Counted from the stretch's first letter, positions 1 through 9,538 are shown. The stretch is 64,000 nucleotides of DNA from Phycisphaerales bacterium (GCA_020846975.1 JADLCX010000068.1:1-64000); one strand, 5' to 3'. Made by a program: numbers and translations. The notes: a model not told the origin generated them from the letters alone.

Positions 1-122
1 CCTCAACCTGCTCCAACGCGACCGAACCCAGAAGATGGGCGTCAAGAACAAACGCCTCATGGCCGGCTGGAGCAGCGACTACCTCCTCCACCTTCTCACG
101 AGCGGATAATGCGGTTGCCCTG
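1..122 (+). mobile_element. 3' end of an ISAs1-like insertion sequence, truncated by the window edge
   Basis: Frame 2 (nt 2-109) reads LNLLQRDRTQKMGVKNKRLMAGWSSDYLLHLLTSG*, resembling ISAs1-family transposase C-termini (NLLKQ-kt-..K.kRl.AGW..dYL). It is followed at once by ATGCGGTTGCCCTG, an IR-like end finishing in CCCTG. Confidence 0.6.
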
Positions 123-253
123 CGGCCCGGATGCCTCGACAGAGCGGCGTCCGTAGGCTACTTTGTGATGAGTCGGTCGAGCGGCTGGATCCACGGCGTG
201 ATCCGGCGGTTGATGCCAGGGTTGTTGGCTTACTCGAAACGAGGGGCCGGAGC

Positions 254-1327
254 ATGGGTGAAGGTGCCACGGACAAGCGCGAGGCCGCGAACGCGGCAGC
301 CAGCCCTTCTCCCGGTTTGCATCGTTCTCCGCCACAGGCCGATTCGGGCTCGCTCGCGGCCATGCTCTGCCCGGTTCTGCAAAGCGCGTGTGAGGGCCGC
401 CTATCGCCCGTTCAGTGGTTCCGGTCGGCGTGGCAAGCGGGCGGAGCCTCAACCGGAACAGCGACCTATCAGCTCACCCCCACGCGATCGATCGATGTCG
501 TGGTCAAGCTCCCCGTCGGACCGCTGGAGTACCAGTGGACCACCCGCGTGGGCGCGTGCGAACCTGCTGTTGAGCACCACACCGGGCCCACCCCGCGGGT
601 TCTCGCGGCCGGAGCCGAGCTGGGCGGATACGACTTGGCCTGGCTCGTGGTCGAGAAACTGGCCGGGCAGCCGCTCTCGGCCATGCTCAGCCACGACGCC
701 GTACAGGGGCTGTTGCACGCCGCCGCCGTATGGTACAAGGCCGCGGCGGACGTGCGCGACATCGCCGACTGCACACCGCCGAAGCGAGAGAACTGGGCAG
801 ATCTGATCGCGCGCGGACGCGAGGCGGTTCGCGACAACTCGCTCCCCGACGAACAACGCTGGAACGAGGCTTTGAAGCACGTGCAGCGCGTGCTTCCCAG
901 ACTCGTCCAGCACTGGGAAGCGCGTCGCATCAACACCTGGTGCCACGGAGACCTGCACCCGGGCAACGCGATGCTCCGCGCCCCGGTCCCGGGAGCCAAC
1001 GGCGACACCAGCGCGGCGGGCCGCTGCGTGCTGATCGACCTGGCGCTGGTGCACGCGGGCCACTGGGTCGAGGATGCCCTGTATCTCGAAAGGTTGTTCT
1101 GGGCCAAGCCGGACATGCTCTTCGGCATCAAGCCCGTCGCGACGGTGGCGAGGTTCCGACGTGAACTCGGATTGGACACCTCCGACGACTACGGCTCGAT
1201 CGCGCTCCTCCGTCGCACGCTGATGGCGGCGACCGTGCCTGCGTTCTTGGAGCATGAGGGGCATCCCAAGTATGTTCGCTCGGCGTTAGATGTGTTGGAA
1301 CGAAGCATGCGGTCCATGGGGCTCTAA
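254..1327 (+). CDS. Aminoglycoside phosphotransferase / APH-family kinase-like protein
   Basis: ORF with WCHGDLHPGNAML catalytic loop and downstream VLIDLAL (DFG-like position). Start at MGEGATDKRE preferred over the 131 start. Confidence 0.8.
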   Translation: MGEGATDKREAANAAASPSPGLHRSPPQADSGSLAAMLCPVLQSACEGRLSPVQWFRSAWQAGGASTGTATYQLTPTRSIDVVVKLPVGPLEYQWTTRVGACEPAVEHHTGPTPRVLAAGAELGGYDLAWLVVEKLAGQPLSAMLSHDAVQGLLHAAAVWYKAAADVRDIADCTPPKRENWADLIARGREAVRDNSLPDEQRWNEALKHVQRVLPRLVQHWEARRINTWCHGDLHPGNAMLRAPVPGANGDTSAAGRCVLIDLALVHAGHWVEDALYLERLFWAKPDMLFGIKPVATVARFRRELGLDTSDDYGSIALLRRTLMAATVPAFLEHEGHPKYVRSALDVLERSMRSMGL

Positions 1328-1450
1328 TCGGGGCCCGTTGCCTCGAGAAGCCCAAACAAAACACGATCAATTGGTGCGTTTTTGATCCTGCCTCCGAGAC
1401 GCGGATTCGGCCCCCGGTATACTCCCGCGTCGCGGTACTCACGACTTGAG

Positions 1451-1479
1451 CGGTACCTCCGCCCGGGCGAACGGTACCG
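1451..1479. repeat. Near-perfect palindrome upstream of the histone H1-like gene
   Basis: CGGTACCtcCGCCCGGGCGaacGGTACCG: GGTACC and CGCCC/GGGCG arms. Confidence 0.6.
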
Positions 1480-1546
1480 TCAGGCTTGGCTTTCGGCCAG
1501 GTGTCACCCAACGCGGCATGGATGGCCGCAGGATTCGAGGAACCCC

Positions 1547-1729
1547 ATGGAATCTTTCGACAAGCTCAAGAGCATGCTGGCCGAGATCGAGGAAGATCTG
1601 GCCAAGGCCGAGGGCGGCAACAAGGCCGCGGGTGTGCGCGTCCGGAAGGTCATGCAGGACGTGAAGGATGCGGCGCAGGAGATCCGGGTCAAGATCCTCG
1701 ACATGAACAAGACCGAGGAGAAGGCCTGA
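1547..1729 (+). CDS. Small histone H1-like (Hc1-like) DNA-binding protein
   Basis: MESFDKLKSMLAEIEEDLAKAEGGNKAAGVRVRKVMQDVKDAAQEIRVKILDMNKTEEKA; 60 aa, resembles bacterial histone H1-like N-termini. Confidence 0.65.
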   Translation: MESFDKLKSMLAEIEEDLAKAEGGNKAAGVRVRKVMQDVKDAAQEIRVKILDMNKTEEKA

Positions 1730-1734
1730 ATCGC

Positions 1735-2304
1735 ATGTCCACCGCGTCCACCCATCGGACCCAACCCGCGGCCCGTGCCGGGGTTCCCGCCTCGGACGGC
1801 GTTTCGCAATCCGGTGACGGCGCGGTGAGCCTCAAGGACCTGCTGTTTGATGTGACGTCGATCGACCTGTCCGCCCGCCTGCTGAGCCGCGCCGACCTGG
1901 AACGGGTCAATCCCCACCGTGGCGACATGGCCCTGCTCGACGCGATCGTCTGGCATTCGGCCGATCACACCCTCGGTATCGGCCTCAAGCACACTCGCGG
2001 CGATGAGTTCTGGGTCAAGGGCCACTTCCCGGGCAAGCCGATGTTCCCCGGTGTGCTCATGGTCGAGGCCGCGGCGCAGGTCGCGGTCTATCTCTACAAC
2101 GCCCGGCTGCCCGAACCCAAGCTCGCGGCGTTCACGAGGATCGAGAACGCGGTCTTCCGCGCCAGCGTGCTTCCGGGCGACGACCTGTTCCTGCTCTGCA
2201 AGGAAGTGAAGTGGTCGCGCCGCGGGTTCACGTGCGATGTGCAGGGCCTGGTCAACATGCAGAGGGTCGCGTTCGAGGCCCGTGTGCAGGGCCTGGCGCT
2301 CTGA
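1735..2304 (+). CDS. FabZ/FabA-like beta-hydroxyacyl-ACP dehydratase
   Basis: HFPGKPMFPGVLMVEAAAQVA hot-dog fold signature. Confidence 0.85.
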   Translation: MSTASTHRTQPAARAGVPASDGVSQSGDGAVSLKDLLFDVTSIDLSARLLSRADLERVNPHRGDMALLDAIVWHSADHTLGIGLKHTRGDEFWVKGHFPGKPMFPGVLMVEAAAQVAVYLYNARLPEPKLAAFTRIENAVFRASVLPGDDLFLLCKEVKWSRRGFTCDVQGLVNMQRVAFEARVQGLAL

Positions 2305-2343
2305 CGCACGCCGGGTCGATCGTCTCTCGCATCCGGAACGCTC

Positions 2344-3699
2344 ATGGACAGTTCGCGCGGGTCAGGCTGGCTGCCGGAGCTTGATCGGGCCGCGTCACGG
2401 TGCGAACTGCTGGTGCCCCGGAGCGGCGACCCGGACTGGACCACGCTCCCCGGGCGTCCGGGTGTCGCGGTGTTCGAGGGGTCGGACGGCGCTGTTGTTC
2501 TGATCGCCGCGACCGCCGATCTTCGGGAACTCGCCAAGCGTCGGCTCGGCGCCGCCGAATCCGATGCGAAGTTGAAACCCGGCGCGACGAGTATCCGCGG
2601 CGTAGTTCGGAAGGTCATCGCGATGGAAGCGGCCTCTTCTCTGGAGGCCGACGCGGTCTACCTGCGCCTGGCCCGCGAGCACATGCCCGACACGCACCGC
2701 ATCGTGAGCGAACGGTGGCGGGCGTGGTTCGTCCATGCCGATGCCGATGCGCCCCACCCGCAGCTCTCCAAGACGAACCTGCTCGGTCTGGTCGCGCCGC
2801 GGTCCGCATCGGTGCTCCGCGGTGAGGCGGATTCGACCCTGCCTCGCGGCGTGCTCATCGGGCCGATCGCCGAAAAGGACGCCGCGGGTCGCCTGGTCGA
2901 GCAGATGACCGATGCGTTCGACCTGTGCAGGTATCACCACCTGCTCGCGCAGGCGCCGCGCGCCGTCGCGTGCGCCTACAAGGAAATGGGCCGCTGCGCC
3001 GCGCCGTGCGATGGGTCCGAACCGATGGACGGCTACCGCCAACGGCTGAGGTCCGCGTTCTCGCACATGACCGGCGATCGCGAGACAAGACTCCGGCGGT
3101 TGCGGGAGGACATGAACGAGGCCGCCGCATCCCACGACTTCGAGCGTGCCGCGGCGTTGAAGCAGTCGCTCGCACGGCTCGAAGCCCTGGATCGCCCCGC
3201 GTTCCGTCACATGGTGGAGTTGCGGGACTGGCGGGTGATGATCGTGCTCTCTTCGAGGACAACCGGCTCGGCACGTTGCGTGCTGTTCGCGGGCGCGAGG
3301 CTGGGCGACCTCGGGACGCTCAACGCTGGCGGCGACCTTGACCAGCAAGCCGCGCAAACGGTGGATCGCGCGATGGCCGCGATCCGATCCGCGCCGCCGA
3401 TCGTGCCGACGATCGATCAGATCGACACAATCGCCGTGGTCTCACGATGGATGCACACTCCCGATGCCAGGCGCCGTGGTCGGGCGATTCCCGTTCCAAG
3501 TGCGGCCGATCCCGCCGGGTTCGCGGCCGACCTTGTCGCCGCGGTCCGCAAGGCTGCACGCCCGTCACGAGCGGCCAGGCCCAAGCAGGAACTGGAGGAG
3601 CGAGAGATCGAAGTCCTGCCCAGCGACATGCCGCCGATCGGCCGGACCGGGGCATCCGGGCCCGAGACTCCCGGTACACACTCTTCGGCCATCGATTGA
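2344..3699 (+). CDS. UvrC-like protein with a degenerate GIY-YIG domain and a UvrB/UvrC motif
   Basis: LPGRPGVAVFEGSDGAVVLIAATADLRELAKRRL aligns by eye with the UvrC N-terminus. Also Cys-rich CAYKEMGRCAAPCDG and UVR motif LREDMNEAAASHDFERAAALKQSLARLEAL. Confidence 0.7.
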   Translation: MDSSRGSGWLPELDRAASRCELLVPRSGDPDWTTLPGRPGVAVFEGSDGAVVLIAATADLRELAKRRLGAAESDAKLKPGATSIRGVVRKVIAMEAASSLEADAVYLRLAREHMPDTHRIVSERWRAWFVHADADAPHPQLSKTNLLGLVAPRSASVLRGEADSTLPRGVLIGPIAEKDAAGRLVEQMTDAFDLCRYHHLLAQAPRAVACAYKEMGRCAAPCDGSEPMDGYRQRLRSAFSHMTGDRETRLRRLREDMNEAAASHDFERAAALKQSLARLEALDRPAFRHMVELRDWRVMIVLSSRTTGSARCVLFAGARLGDLGTLNAGGDLDQQAAQTVDRAMAAIRSAPPIVPTIDQIDTIAVVSRWMHTPDARRRGRAIPVPSAADPAGFAADLVAAVRKAARPSRAARPKQELEEREIEVLPSDMPPIGRTGASGPETPGTHSSAID

Positions 3700-3714
3700 C
3701 CTGCGGATCGCGCG

Positions 3715-4470
3715 ATGCACGATGTCGAGCGCACAACCACCCCGCCCAGACGCCCGCGCCCGGGTCGCTGGTCGTTCGTTCTCGCCTCGCTTCTCGCGGC
3801 GAGCCTTCTGGTGGTTGCAATCGTCTTTCCGTTCATCTGGTCGGCGGCGACGGGCAAGCCCCTGGGAGGAACGCTCGGCAGGCTTGCGTCCAGCCTGACC
3901 GGCGCGAACTCAACACCCGCCGGAGCGCTCGTTCCGTATGGCACGCCCGGGGCCAGCGCGGTAGCGACCGACCAACTGACCTGGCCCGGCGGCAAGTCTG
4001 TTCTCGAAAAATGGAACGCGCGCACGGCGGGCCAGGGAACCATCTTCGGGTATTACATGACGTCCACCGCGCAGGGCGGCTACCGCTGGTCGGAGGGCAT
4101 CGCCTTTCCCATCCCGCCCGAACTCGGAGGGGATGGGTTTCGCGTGATGATCGTCGAGTGGCCACGGGGCGACGACCCGGCCGCTCCGGGCGAGATGCAC
4201 ATCGCCACCGGCAGGCTGTACAGGCAGGCCAACGGGGATCTGCTCCCGCGGGCCGAGACTTGGGTGGGCGGGTGCGTCCTCGACTCGTCGCAGGCCAGGT
4301 GGGTTGCCGCGAACGGGGTTCCCGACGGGCTGACCCACGAGATCGTTCAGGCGGCCGATGCGGCCCTCGGCGTGGGGAACCAGCACCAATACCCCAACCC
4401 ACAGGGTTCGATCGAGCCTGCCAAGCACATCCCCACGGATGACGCGAACGGCGGCAGCAAGCAGCCCTAG
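3715..4470 (+). CDS. Hypothetical protein with N-terminal transmembrane anchor
   Basis: ORF with N-terminal hydrophobic segment WSFVLASLLAASLLVVAIVFPFIW. Confidence 0.6.
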   Translation: MHDVERTTTPPRRPRPGRWSFVLASLLAASLLVVAIVFPFIWSAATGKPLGGTLGRLASSLTGANSTPAGALVPYGTPGASAVATDQLTWPGGKSVLEKWNARTAGQGTIFGYYMTSTAQGGYRWSEGIAFPIPPELGGDGFRVMIVEWPRGDDPAAPGEMHIATGRLYRQANGDLLPRAETWVGGCVLDSSQARWVAANGVPDGLTHEIVQAADAALGVGNQHQYPNPQGSIEPAKHIPTDDANGGSKQP

Positions 4471-4553
4471 GTGAGCCGCGAAGACCTCGGTCCGAGAACA
4501 CCGAGGGGCTGGCGTCGCAGCGTGCATCCGTTAGAGTCGTAGCGAGGGAGCAC

Positions 4554-5405
4554 ATGCGGGAGCGAGCGACACCCATGCGGGCACTGTGGATGACGACCGC
4601 GCTTGTATCGACCGTCTGTGCTCTCCCGCGGGCGGTGGGAGCCGATCTGGCGTCGTGCCCCCCGGTTCGCGACAACACGTTGTACGAGTCGATCGACGGA
4701 ACGTTGAGCAACGGCGCCGGCCCGCACCTGTTTGCCGGAGTCACGTCCGAGGGGCTGATTCGAGAGGCCCTCATGTCTTTCAACCTCGCGGCGATCCCGG
4801 CGGGCTCCACCGTCACATCGGCAACACTCGTGGTCACGGTGTCACGCGCGAACGGAGCGCCGATCGGGACCCTGCACCGAGTGCTGTCGCCGTGGGGCGA
4901 GGGGGCATCGGTCGCGAGCGAGCCCGGCGGCGAGGGCGCGCAGGCCGCCGCCGGAGATGCGACCTGGACGCACGCGTTCTGGCCCGACGTTCCGTGGAAC
5001 ACCGTCGGAGGGGATGTCTTCCTCGATCCTTCTTCGCTCGCCGCGCTCCCGCCCGCGGGGGTCGTGACGTGGCCTTCGACCAGTGCGTTGGTCGCCGATG
5101 TGCAAGGCTGGCTCGAACAGCCCGGCGCCAACTTTGGCTGGATGGTTGTGGGCTTCGGCGGGGCCGCGAGGTTCTCGTCGAGAGAATCCTCTCTCGCCGG
5201 ATCGAGGCCCGCGCTCGTCGTCGAATACACCCCGCCCTGCGCGGCCGACTTCAACGGGTCGGGCGCCGTCAGCGTGCAGGACATCTTCGACTTTCTGACC
5301 GCCTACTTCGGCGGCGATCTCGCGGCCGACTTCAACGCCTCGGGCGGTGTGAGCGTGCAGGACATCCTTGATTTTCTGGCCGCGTACTTCTCGCCCTGCG
5401 CGTGA
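4554..5405 (+). CDS. Secreted DNRLRE-domain protein with C-terminal GC-type dockerin repeats
   Basis: Signal peptide; DNTLYESIDGTLSNGAGPHLFAG...REALMSFNLAAIPAGSTVTSATL; C-terminal ADFNGSGAVSVQDIFDFLTAYFGGDLAADFNASGGVSVQDILDFLAAYFSPCA. Confidence 0.8.
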   Translation: MRERATPMRALWMTTALVSTVCALPRAVGADLASCPPVRDNTLYESIDGTLSNGAGPHLFAGVTSEGLIREALMSFNLAAIPAGSTVTSATLVVTVSRANGAPIGTLHRVLSPWGEGASVASEPGGEGAQAAAGDATWTHAFWPDVPWNTVGGDVFLDPSSLAALPPAGVVTWPSTSALVADVQGWLEQPGANFGWMVVGFGGAARFSSRESSLAGSRPALVVEYTPPCAADFNGSGAVSVQDIFDFLTAYFGGDLAADFNASGGVSVQDILDFLAAYFSPCA

Positions 5406-5508
5406 GAACGAGTTCGCGGCAATGGGGAGGGTGTGGGGCCGCGGACGTGGCGGATCAGTCTCCGCGCGTTCATCGACGCCTCCAGCGCACGTGGCCCGCA
5501 AACGAACA

Positions 5509-5534
5509 GGGCCCGTCCGTCCCTGGACGGGCCC
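5509..5534 (-). terminator. Strong hairpin, likely terminator for the Calx-beta gene
   Basis: GGGCCCGTCC-gtccct-GGACGGGCCC, 10-bp perfect stem; TGTTCGTTTGC follows on the minus strand. Confidence 0.6.
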
Positions 5535-5577
5535 TCGCCCCCTCCCGCGCCCCGGTCAACTCATCGTACCGCCGGTT

Positions 5578-8500
5578 TCATGCGACCACGACAAAGTCTG
5601 CCGCGCTCGACCACCACACGTTGTTGTCGCGGTCGCGCTCGGTCACCGCCTGCCCGACATCCAGCCGCACGCCGATGTGGTACGACCCGGCGGCCAGCGA
5701 GGCCTTCACACCATCAAACGCAACGGTCCCGGCGGCGGTCGTGCTCGAAGCGGCCTCCAGGCCGCGCTGCGTGCTCACCCACACCACCACATCGTCATCA
5801 TCGCCCCACACCGTGTTCAGGCTGAGCCGGACCTCGTACCGGAACACGCCCGCGGCCGCGGCCCCCGCGTTGGACATCGACACGCCCAGGGCGAGCTGGG
5901 AGCCGGTCGACGAGAGCGGGTGCGGTCCGGTGGAGTAGGTCAGGCCCGCGGCGAGCAGATCGACCGCGGGCGCGTTGGCGACGGTGACGGTTGCCCGGGA
6001 CTTGGCGGGCGCCGGATCCACACGGTAGCCGTCCCCGGCCGCGAGTGTGAGGATGACCGTTTCCGCGCTCTCCGTCAGCAGGTCGTAGATCGGCGTCACC
6101 GTCACCGTCGCGCTGGCGCTCTCGGCGTCGATCGTCACGAACCCGTCGATGCGCTGGTAGTCATCGCCCGCCGTCGCCGTTCCGGTGATGGTGTATACCA
6201 CCACGATCGCCTCATCCGTCGAGCCCGTGCGCCGGATCGTGAACGTGCCGTTGTTGCCGTTCTCGCCCGCGGCGGCGTCGGTCGCGGTTACCGAGACCAC
6301 CGGCTCGTTGTCGGTGATCCGGACCGTCGCCGTGCCGCCGGTCGCGTGGACGACGTACCCGCCCTCGCGTTCGAGCGTGAGGATGATGGTCTCCTCGCCC
6401 TCGCCGATCGTGTCGTCGATGGCCGCGAACGCGATGGTCACGCTCGCCTGGCCCGGCTCGAACTCGACCAGCCCTTCGAGCGGCTCGTAGTCCTCGCCGG
6501 GGTCCGCGGAGCCCTCGACCGTGTACAGCACGGTGAGCGCGCTCTCGAGCTGCGATGCCGTCCCCGTGCGTGTGAACACGACCGTCGCGGTGGTCTCGTC
6601 GGCCTCGGTCGCGGTGTTGTCGGTCGCCTGGATGCGCACGGTCGGCTCGTCATCGCGGATCGTCACCGTCGCGCGATCTCGGCCGGCCGCGCCCGTGATC
6701 GTGTACGAATCGCTTGTCGCGAGCGTGAGCACGACCGTTTCATCGCCCTCGCCCAGCCCGTCATCGACCGGCGTGATCGTGACCGTGGCCGAGGTCTGGC
6801 CGGCGGGGATGACGACCGATGCCGTGACGGCGGCATAGTCGGCGCCGTCGCCGGTGGCCGTCCCGCCGATCGTGAACAGCACGGTGAGGTCGCTCGCGCC
6901 CGCGGCGTCTCGGCTGATGGTGAACTGGCCCGTGCCCGGGTCCGCGTCGGTGCGGGCCTCGCCCGCGGCGGTATCGGTCGCGGTGGCGCTCACGACCGGC
7001 TCATCGTCGGCGATCATTACCGTCGCGCCCCGCCGGCTCGCGCTGATGACATACCCATCGTTTCCGGCCAGCGTGATCGCGACCGTCTCGCCCGCCTCCG
7101 CGAGCGCATCGTCGAGGGGCGTGACCAGGATGGTCGCGCTCGACTCGCCGGCTTCGATCGTGATCGAGCCCTCGAGCCCGGCCGCCAGCGCGGTGTAGTC
7201 GGCGCCCACGACACCCTCGCCGCCGGCGACGGCCGTGCCGCCGATCGTGAACCGCACGGTCAGCGCCGAGCCCGTGAGCCCCGTGCGGGTGATCGTGAAC
7301 AGCCCGGTCTGCCCCTGGGCCTCGCCGGCCTGCGCATCGGTGGCGAGGATGCTCACCACCGGCTCGTTGTCGGTGATCGTCACCCGCGCGGTCTTCCGCG
7401 TGGCGTCGCGCCGGTACGCCGCGCCGTCGGCCAGCGTCAGGATCACCGTCTCGCTCCCCTCGCCGGCCCGGTCGTCGATCGGGGTGAGCGTGATGGTCGC
7501 GCTGGTCTGGCCCGCGGGGATCGTGACCGTGCCGCCCAGCGGCTCGTAGTCGTCGCCGGCGGTGGCCGCGCCGCCGATGGTGTAGTTGACCACCAGGTCG
7601 GCGACCGTCGCGCCCGTGCGGGTGAACGTGAACGTGCCGGTGGTCGTGTTGGTCTCGGTCGCGGTCGCGTCCGAGGCCGTCAGCCGCACCTGCGGCGAGA
7701 TGTCGCGGATCGTCGCGGTGGCGCGGGCCCGCGGCGCATCCAGCCGGTAGCCCGCGCCCGCGCCGAGCGTCAGGATCACCGTCTCGTTGGGTTCGGCGGA
7801 CTGGTCGGCCCTGGGGGTCAGGACGATGCGGGCCGAGAGCTGGCCGGCGGGGATCGTCACCGTTCCCGGCAGGCTCTCGAAGTCCGCCTCCCCGCCCGTC
7901 GCCGTGGCCGTGCCGCCGAGCGTGTACGGGATCACGATCTCGAACGTGCTCAGGCCGGTTCGCGAGACGGTGTAGACGATCGTGTTGGTCCCATCCTCGC
8001 TCCCGGTCGAGTCCGTCGCCTGCGCCTTCACCACCGGCTCATCGTCGATGATCCTCGCCCGCGCGGTCCTTCTTCCCGCGACGGTGATGTACAACGGGTC
8101 CTCGACCAGCGTCAGGATCACCGTCTCGGTCGCCTCTCCCTCGCGGTCGTCCAGCGCGGTCAGCGTGATGGTCGCCGACCGCTCCCCATCGGGGATCGTC
8201 ACGATGCCGGAGAGGGCCTCGAAGTCCGTCCCGGAGCCGGCGGTCCCGCCGACGGTGTACCGCACCGCGAGGTCCCCGTCGAGCTCGTTGGCGCGGGTGA
8301 TCGTGAACGTCGCGATCGCGCCCGCGCCCCCAGCCACGGTCTCCGCGGCCGTGGCATCGGTCGCCATGAGCCGGACCTTCGGCCCGTCATCGTCGAAGAT
8401 CTCGATCCTCGCCGAGGTGGTTGTCCCGAGCGTGTACGTCTCGGCGGCCTCGAGCGTGATCGTGACGCGCTCCTGGCCCTCGATCCGCGAATCGTTGATG

Positions 8501-9186
8501 GGCCGCACGGTGATCACCGCGCCGGCCTGGCCCGCGGCGATCGTGAGTTCCCCGGTCAGTTCCTCGAAGTCGGCCTCGCCGCCGGTGGAAGCCGCCGTGC
8601 CCCCCAGCGTGTACCGCACCGTCAGCGGCGCGGTCGTCGGGCCGGTGCGGTTGATGCGCACGCGGCCGGTGTTGTTGCCGATCTCCGAGGCGGTCAGGTC
8701 GGTGGTGGCCATCGTGACCACCGCGCGGGCGATGATGATGTTCGCGGTGTCGGAGGTCCAGGTGTTGTTGTCTTCGCCGGTCTCGTCGATCGCGCCCAGG
8801 GCATCCATCCGCGCGATGAGGTGGTAGCTCCCCGAGGGGATCGAGGGGCCGACCGTCGGGTTCACCGTCCGCTGCGAGGACTGCCCGGCCCCGACGGGTT
8901 CGGTGGGGGGGCGGTCCAGGACCGCCAGTTCGACATCATCCCCGTTGCCGTACTCGCGGTCGGTGGAGAGGACCAGGCGGATGCGGTCGCCCGCCGCCGC
9001 GGCATCGCCGAGGTTCAGGGTCTCGAGGGTGATGGTCGGCAGGCTCATGCCGGGGTAGAACGTGCCCCCGGTGTGGGTCACCGACCCGACCAGGTCGGCC
9101 GCGAGGAGGCGGCGGGGCTCCATCGGTTCCAGGAGCGGCGAGGCGGCGGGCCGAGTGCGGAGCCAGGTGAGGGAGGGGGAGCGCAT
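5578..9186 (-). CDS. Large secreted Calx-beta repeat protein with N-terminal LEPR-XLL-like motif and CARDB-like ends
   Basis: PMEPRRLLAADL N-terminus; about eight xVxxxATDxxAxE Calx-beta repeats; similar CARDB-like segments at both ends. Start at MRSPSLTWLRTRP. Confidence 0.85.
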   Translation of the reverse strand: MRSPSLTWLRTRPAASPLLEPMEPRRLLAADLVGSVTHTGGTFYPGMSLPTITLETLNLGDAAAAGDRIRLVLSTDREYGNGDDVELAVLDRPPTEPVGAGQSSQRTVNPTVGPSIPSGSYHLIARMDALGAIDETGEDNNTWTSDTANIIIARAVVTMATTDLTASEIGNNTGRVRINRTGPTTAPLTVRYTLGGTAASTGGEADFEELTGELTIAAGQAGAVITVRPINDSRIEGQERVTITLEAAETYTLGTTTSARIEIFDDDGPKVRLMATDATAAETVAGGAGAIATFTITRANELDGDLAVRYTVGGTAGSGTDFEALSGIVTIPDGERSATITLTALDDREGEATETVILTLVEDPLYITVAGRRTARARIIDDEPVVKAQATDSTGSEDGTNTIVYTVSRTGLSTFEIVIPYTLGGTATATGGEADFESLPGTVTIPAGQLSARIVLTPRADQSAEPNETVILTLGAGAGYRLDAPRARATATIRDISPQVRLTASDATATETNTTTGTFTFTRTGATVADLVVNYTIGGAATAGDDYEPLGGTVTIPAGQTSATITLTPIDDRAGEGSETVILTLADGAAYRRDATRKTARVTITDNEPVVSILATDAQAGEAQGQTGLFTITRTGLTGSALTVRFTIGGTAVAGGEGVVGADYTALAAGLEGSITIEAGESSATILVTPLDDALAEAGETVAITLAGNDGYVISASRRGATVMIADDEPVVSATATDTAAGEARTDADPGTGQFTISRDAAGASDLTVLFTIGGTATGDGADYAAVTASVVIPAGQTSATVTITPVDDGLGEGDETVVLTLATSDSYTITGAAGRDRATVTIRDDEPTVRIQATDNTATEADETTATVVFTRTGTASQLESALTVLYTVEGSADPGEDYEPLEGLVEFEPGQASVTIAFAAIDDTIGEGEETIILTLEREGGYVVHATGGTATVRITDNEPVVSVTATDAAAGENGNNGTFTIRRTGSTDEAIVVVYTITGTATAGDDYQRIDGFVTIDAESASATVTVTPIYDLLTESAETVILTLAAGDGYRVDPAPAKSRATVTVANAPAVDLLAAGLTYSTGPHPLSSTGSQLALGVSMSNAGAAAAGVFRYEVRLSLNTVWGDDDDVVVWVSTQRGLEAASSTTAAGTVAFDGVKASLAAGSYHIGVRLDVGQAVTERDRDNNVWWSSAADFVVVA

Positions 9187-9347
9187 GGGGAGGGGACTCC
9201 GTGGTCCAGGATTGAGTAGGGTTGGGATGGTGTGCCTCCGCAAACGCCGCGCCCCGGTGGTTGGCGCAGGAAATGCGCCCGACGGCGTGTTTGGGTCCTG
9301 GTACCGCCTGTTGTGGTGCCCGCGTGGTCCAATAAGGGCTCCGACAG

Positions 9348-9452
9348 CTCTGATCGTGCCAACGATTGCTCTGATCGTGCCAACGATTGCTCTGATCGTG
9401 CCCACGATTGCCCTGATCGTGCCCACGATTACCCTGATCGTGCCCACGATTG
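9348..9452. repeat. Tandem repeat, 5 x 21 bp
   Basis: CTCTGATCGTGCCAACGATTG x2, then CTCTGATCGTGCCCACGATTG, CCCTGATCGTGCCCACGATTA, CCCTGATCGTGCCCACGATTG. Confidence 0.95.
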
Positions 9453-9538
9453 CTCCTTCCGCGAGGCCGATCTTCCCGCCCGGGTGGGGGCCAACGGCCC
9501 GCTTCCGCCCATCCTCCCCGATCGTGTAAGATCACCTC

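Noticed and set aside
5368-9219. 1283-aa plus-strand ORF antisense to the Calx-beta gene
   Set aside because: Arg/His/Gly/Asp-rich with no domain signature. High-GC codon bias in the repetitive minus-strand gene opens this frame. Real domains are on the minus strand.
9348-9452. CRISPR array
   Set aside because: Units are directly adjacent 21-bp tandem repeats with no spacers; no cas genes nearby.
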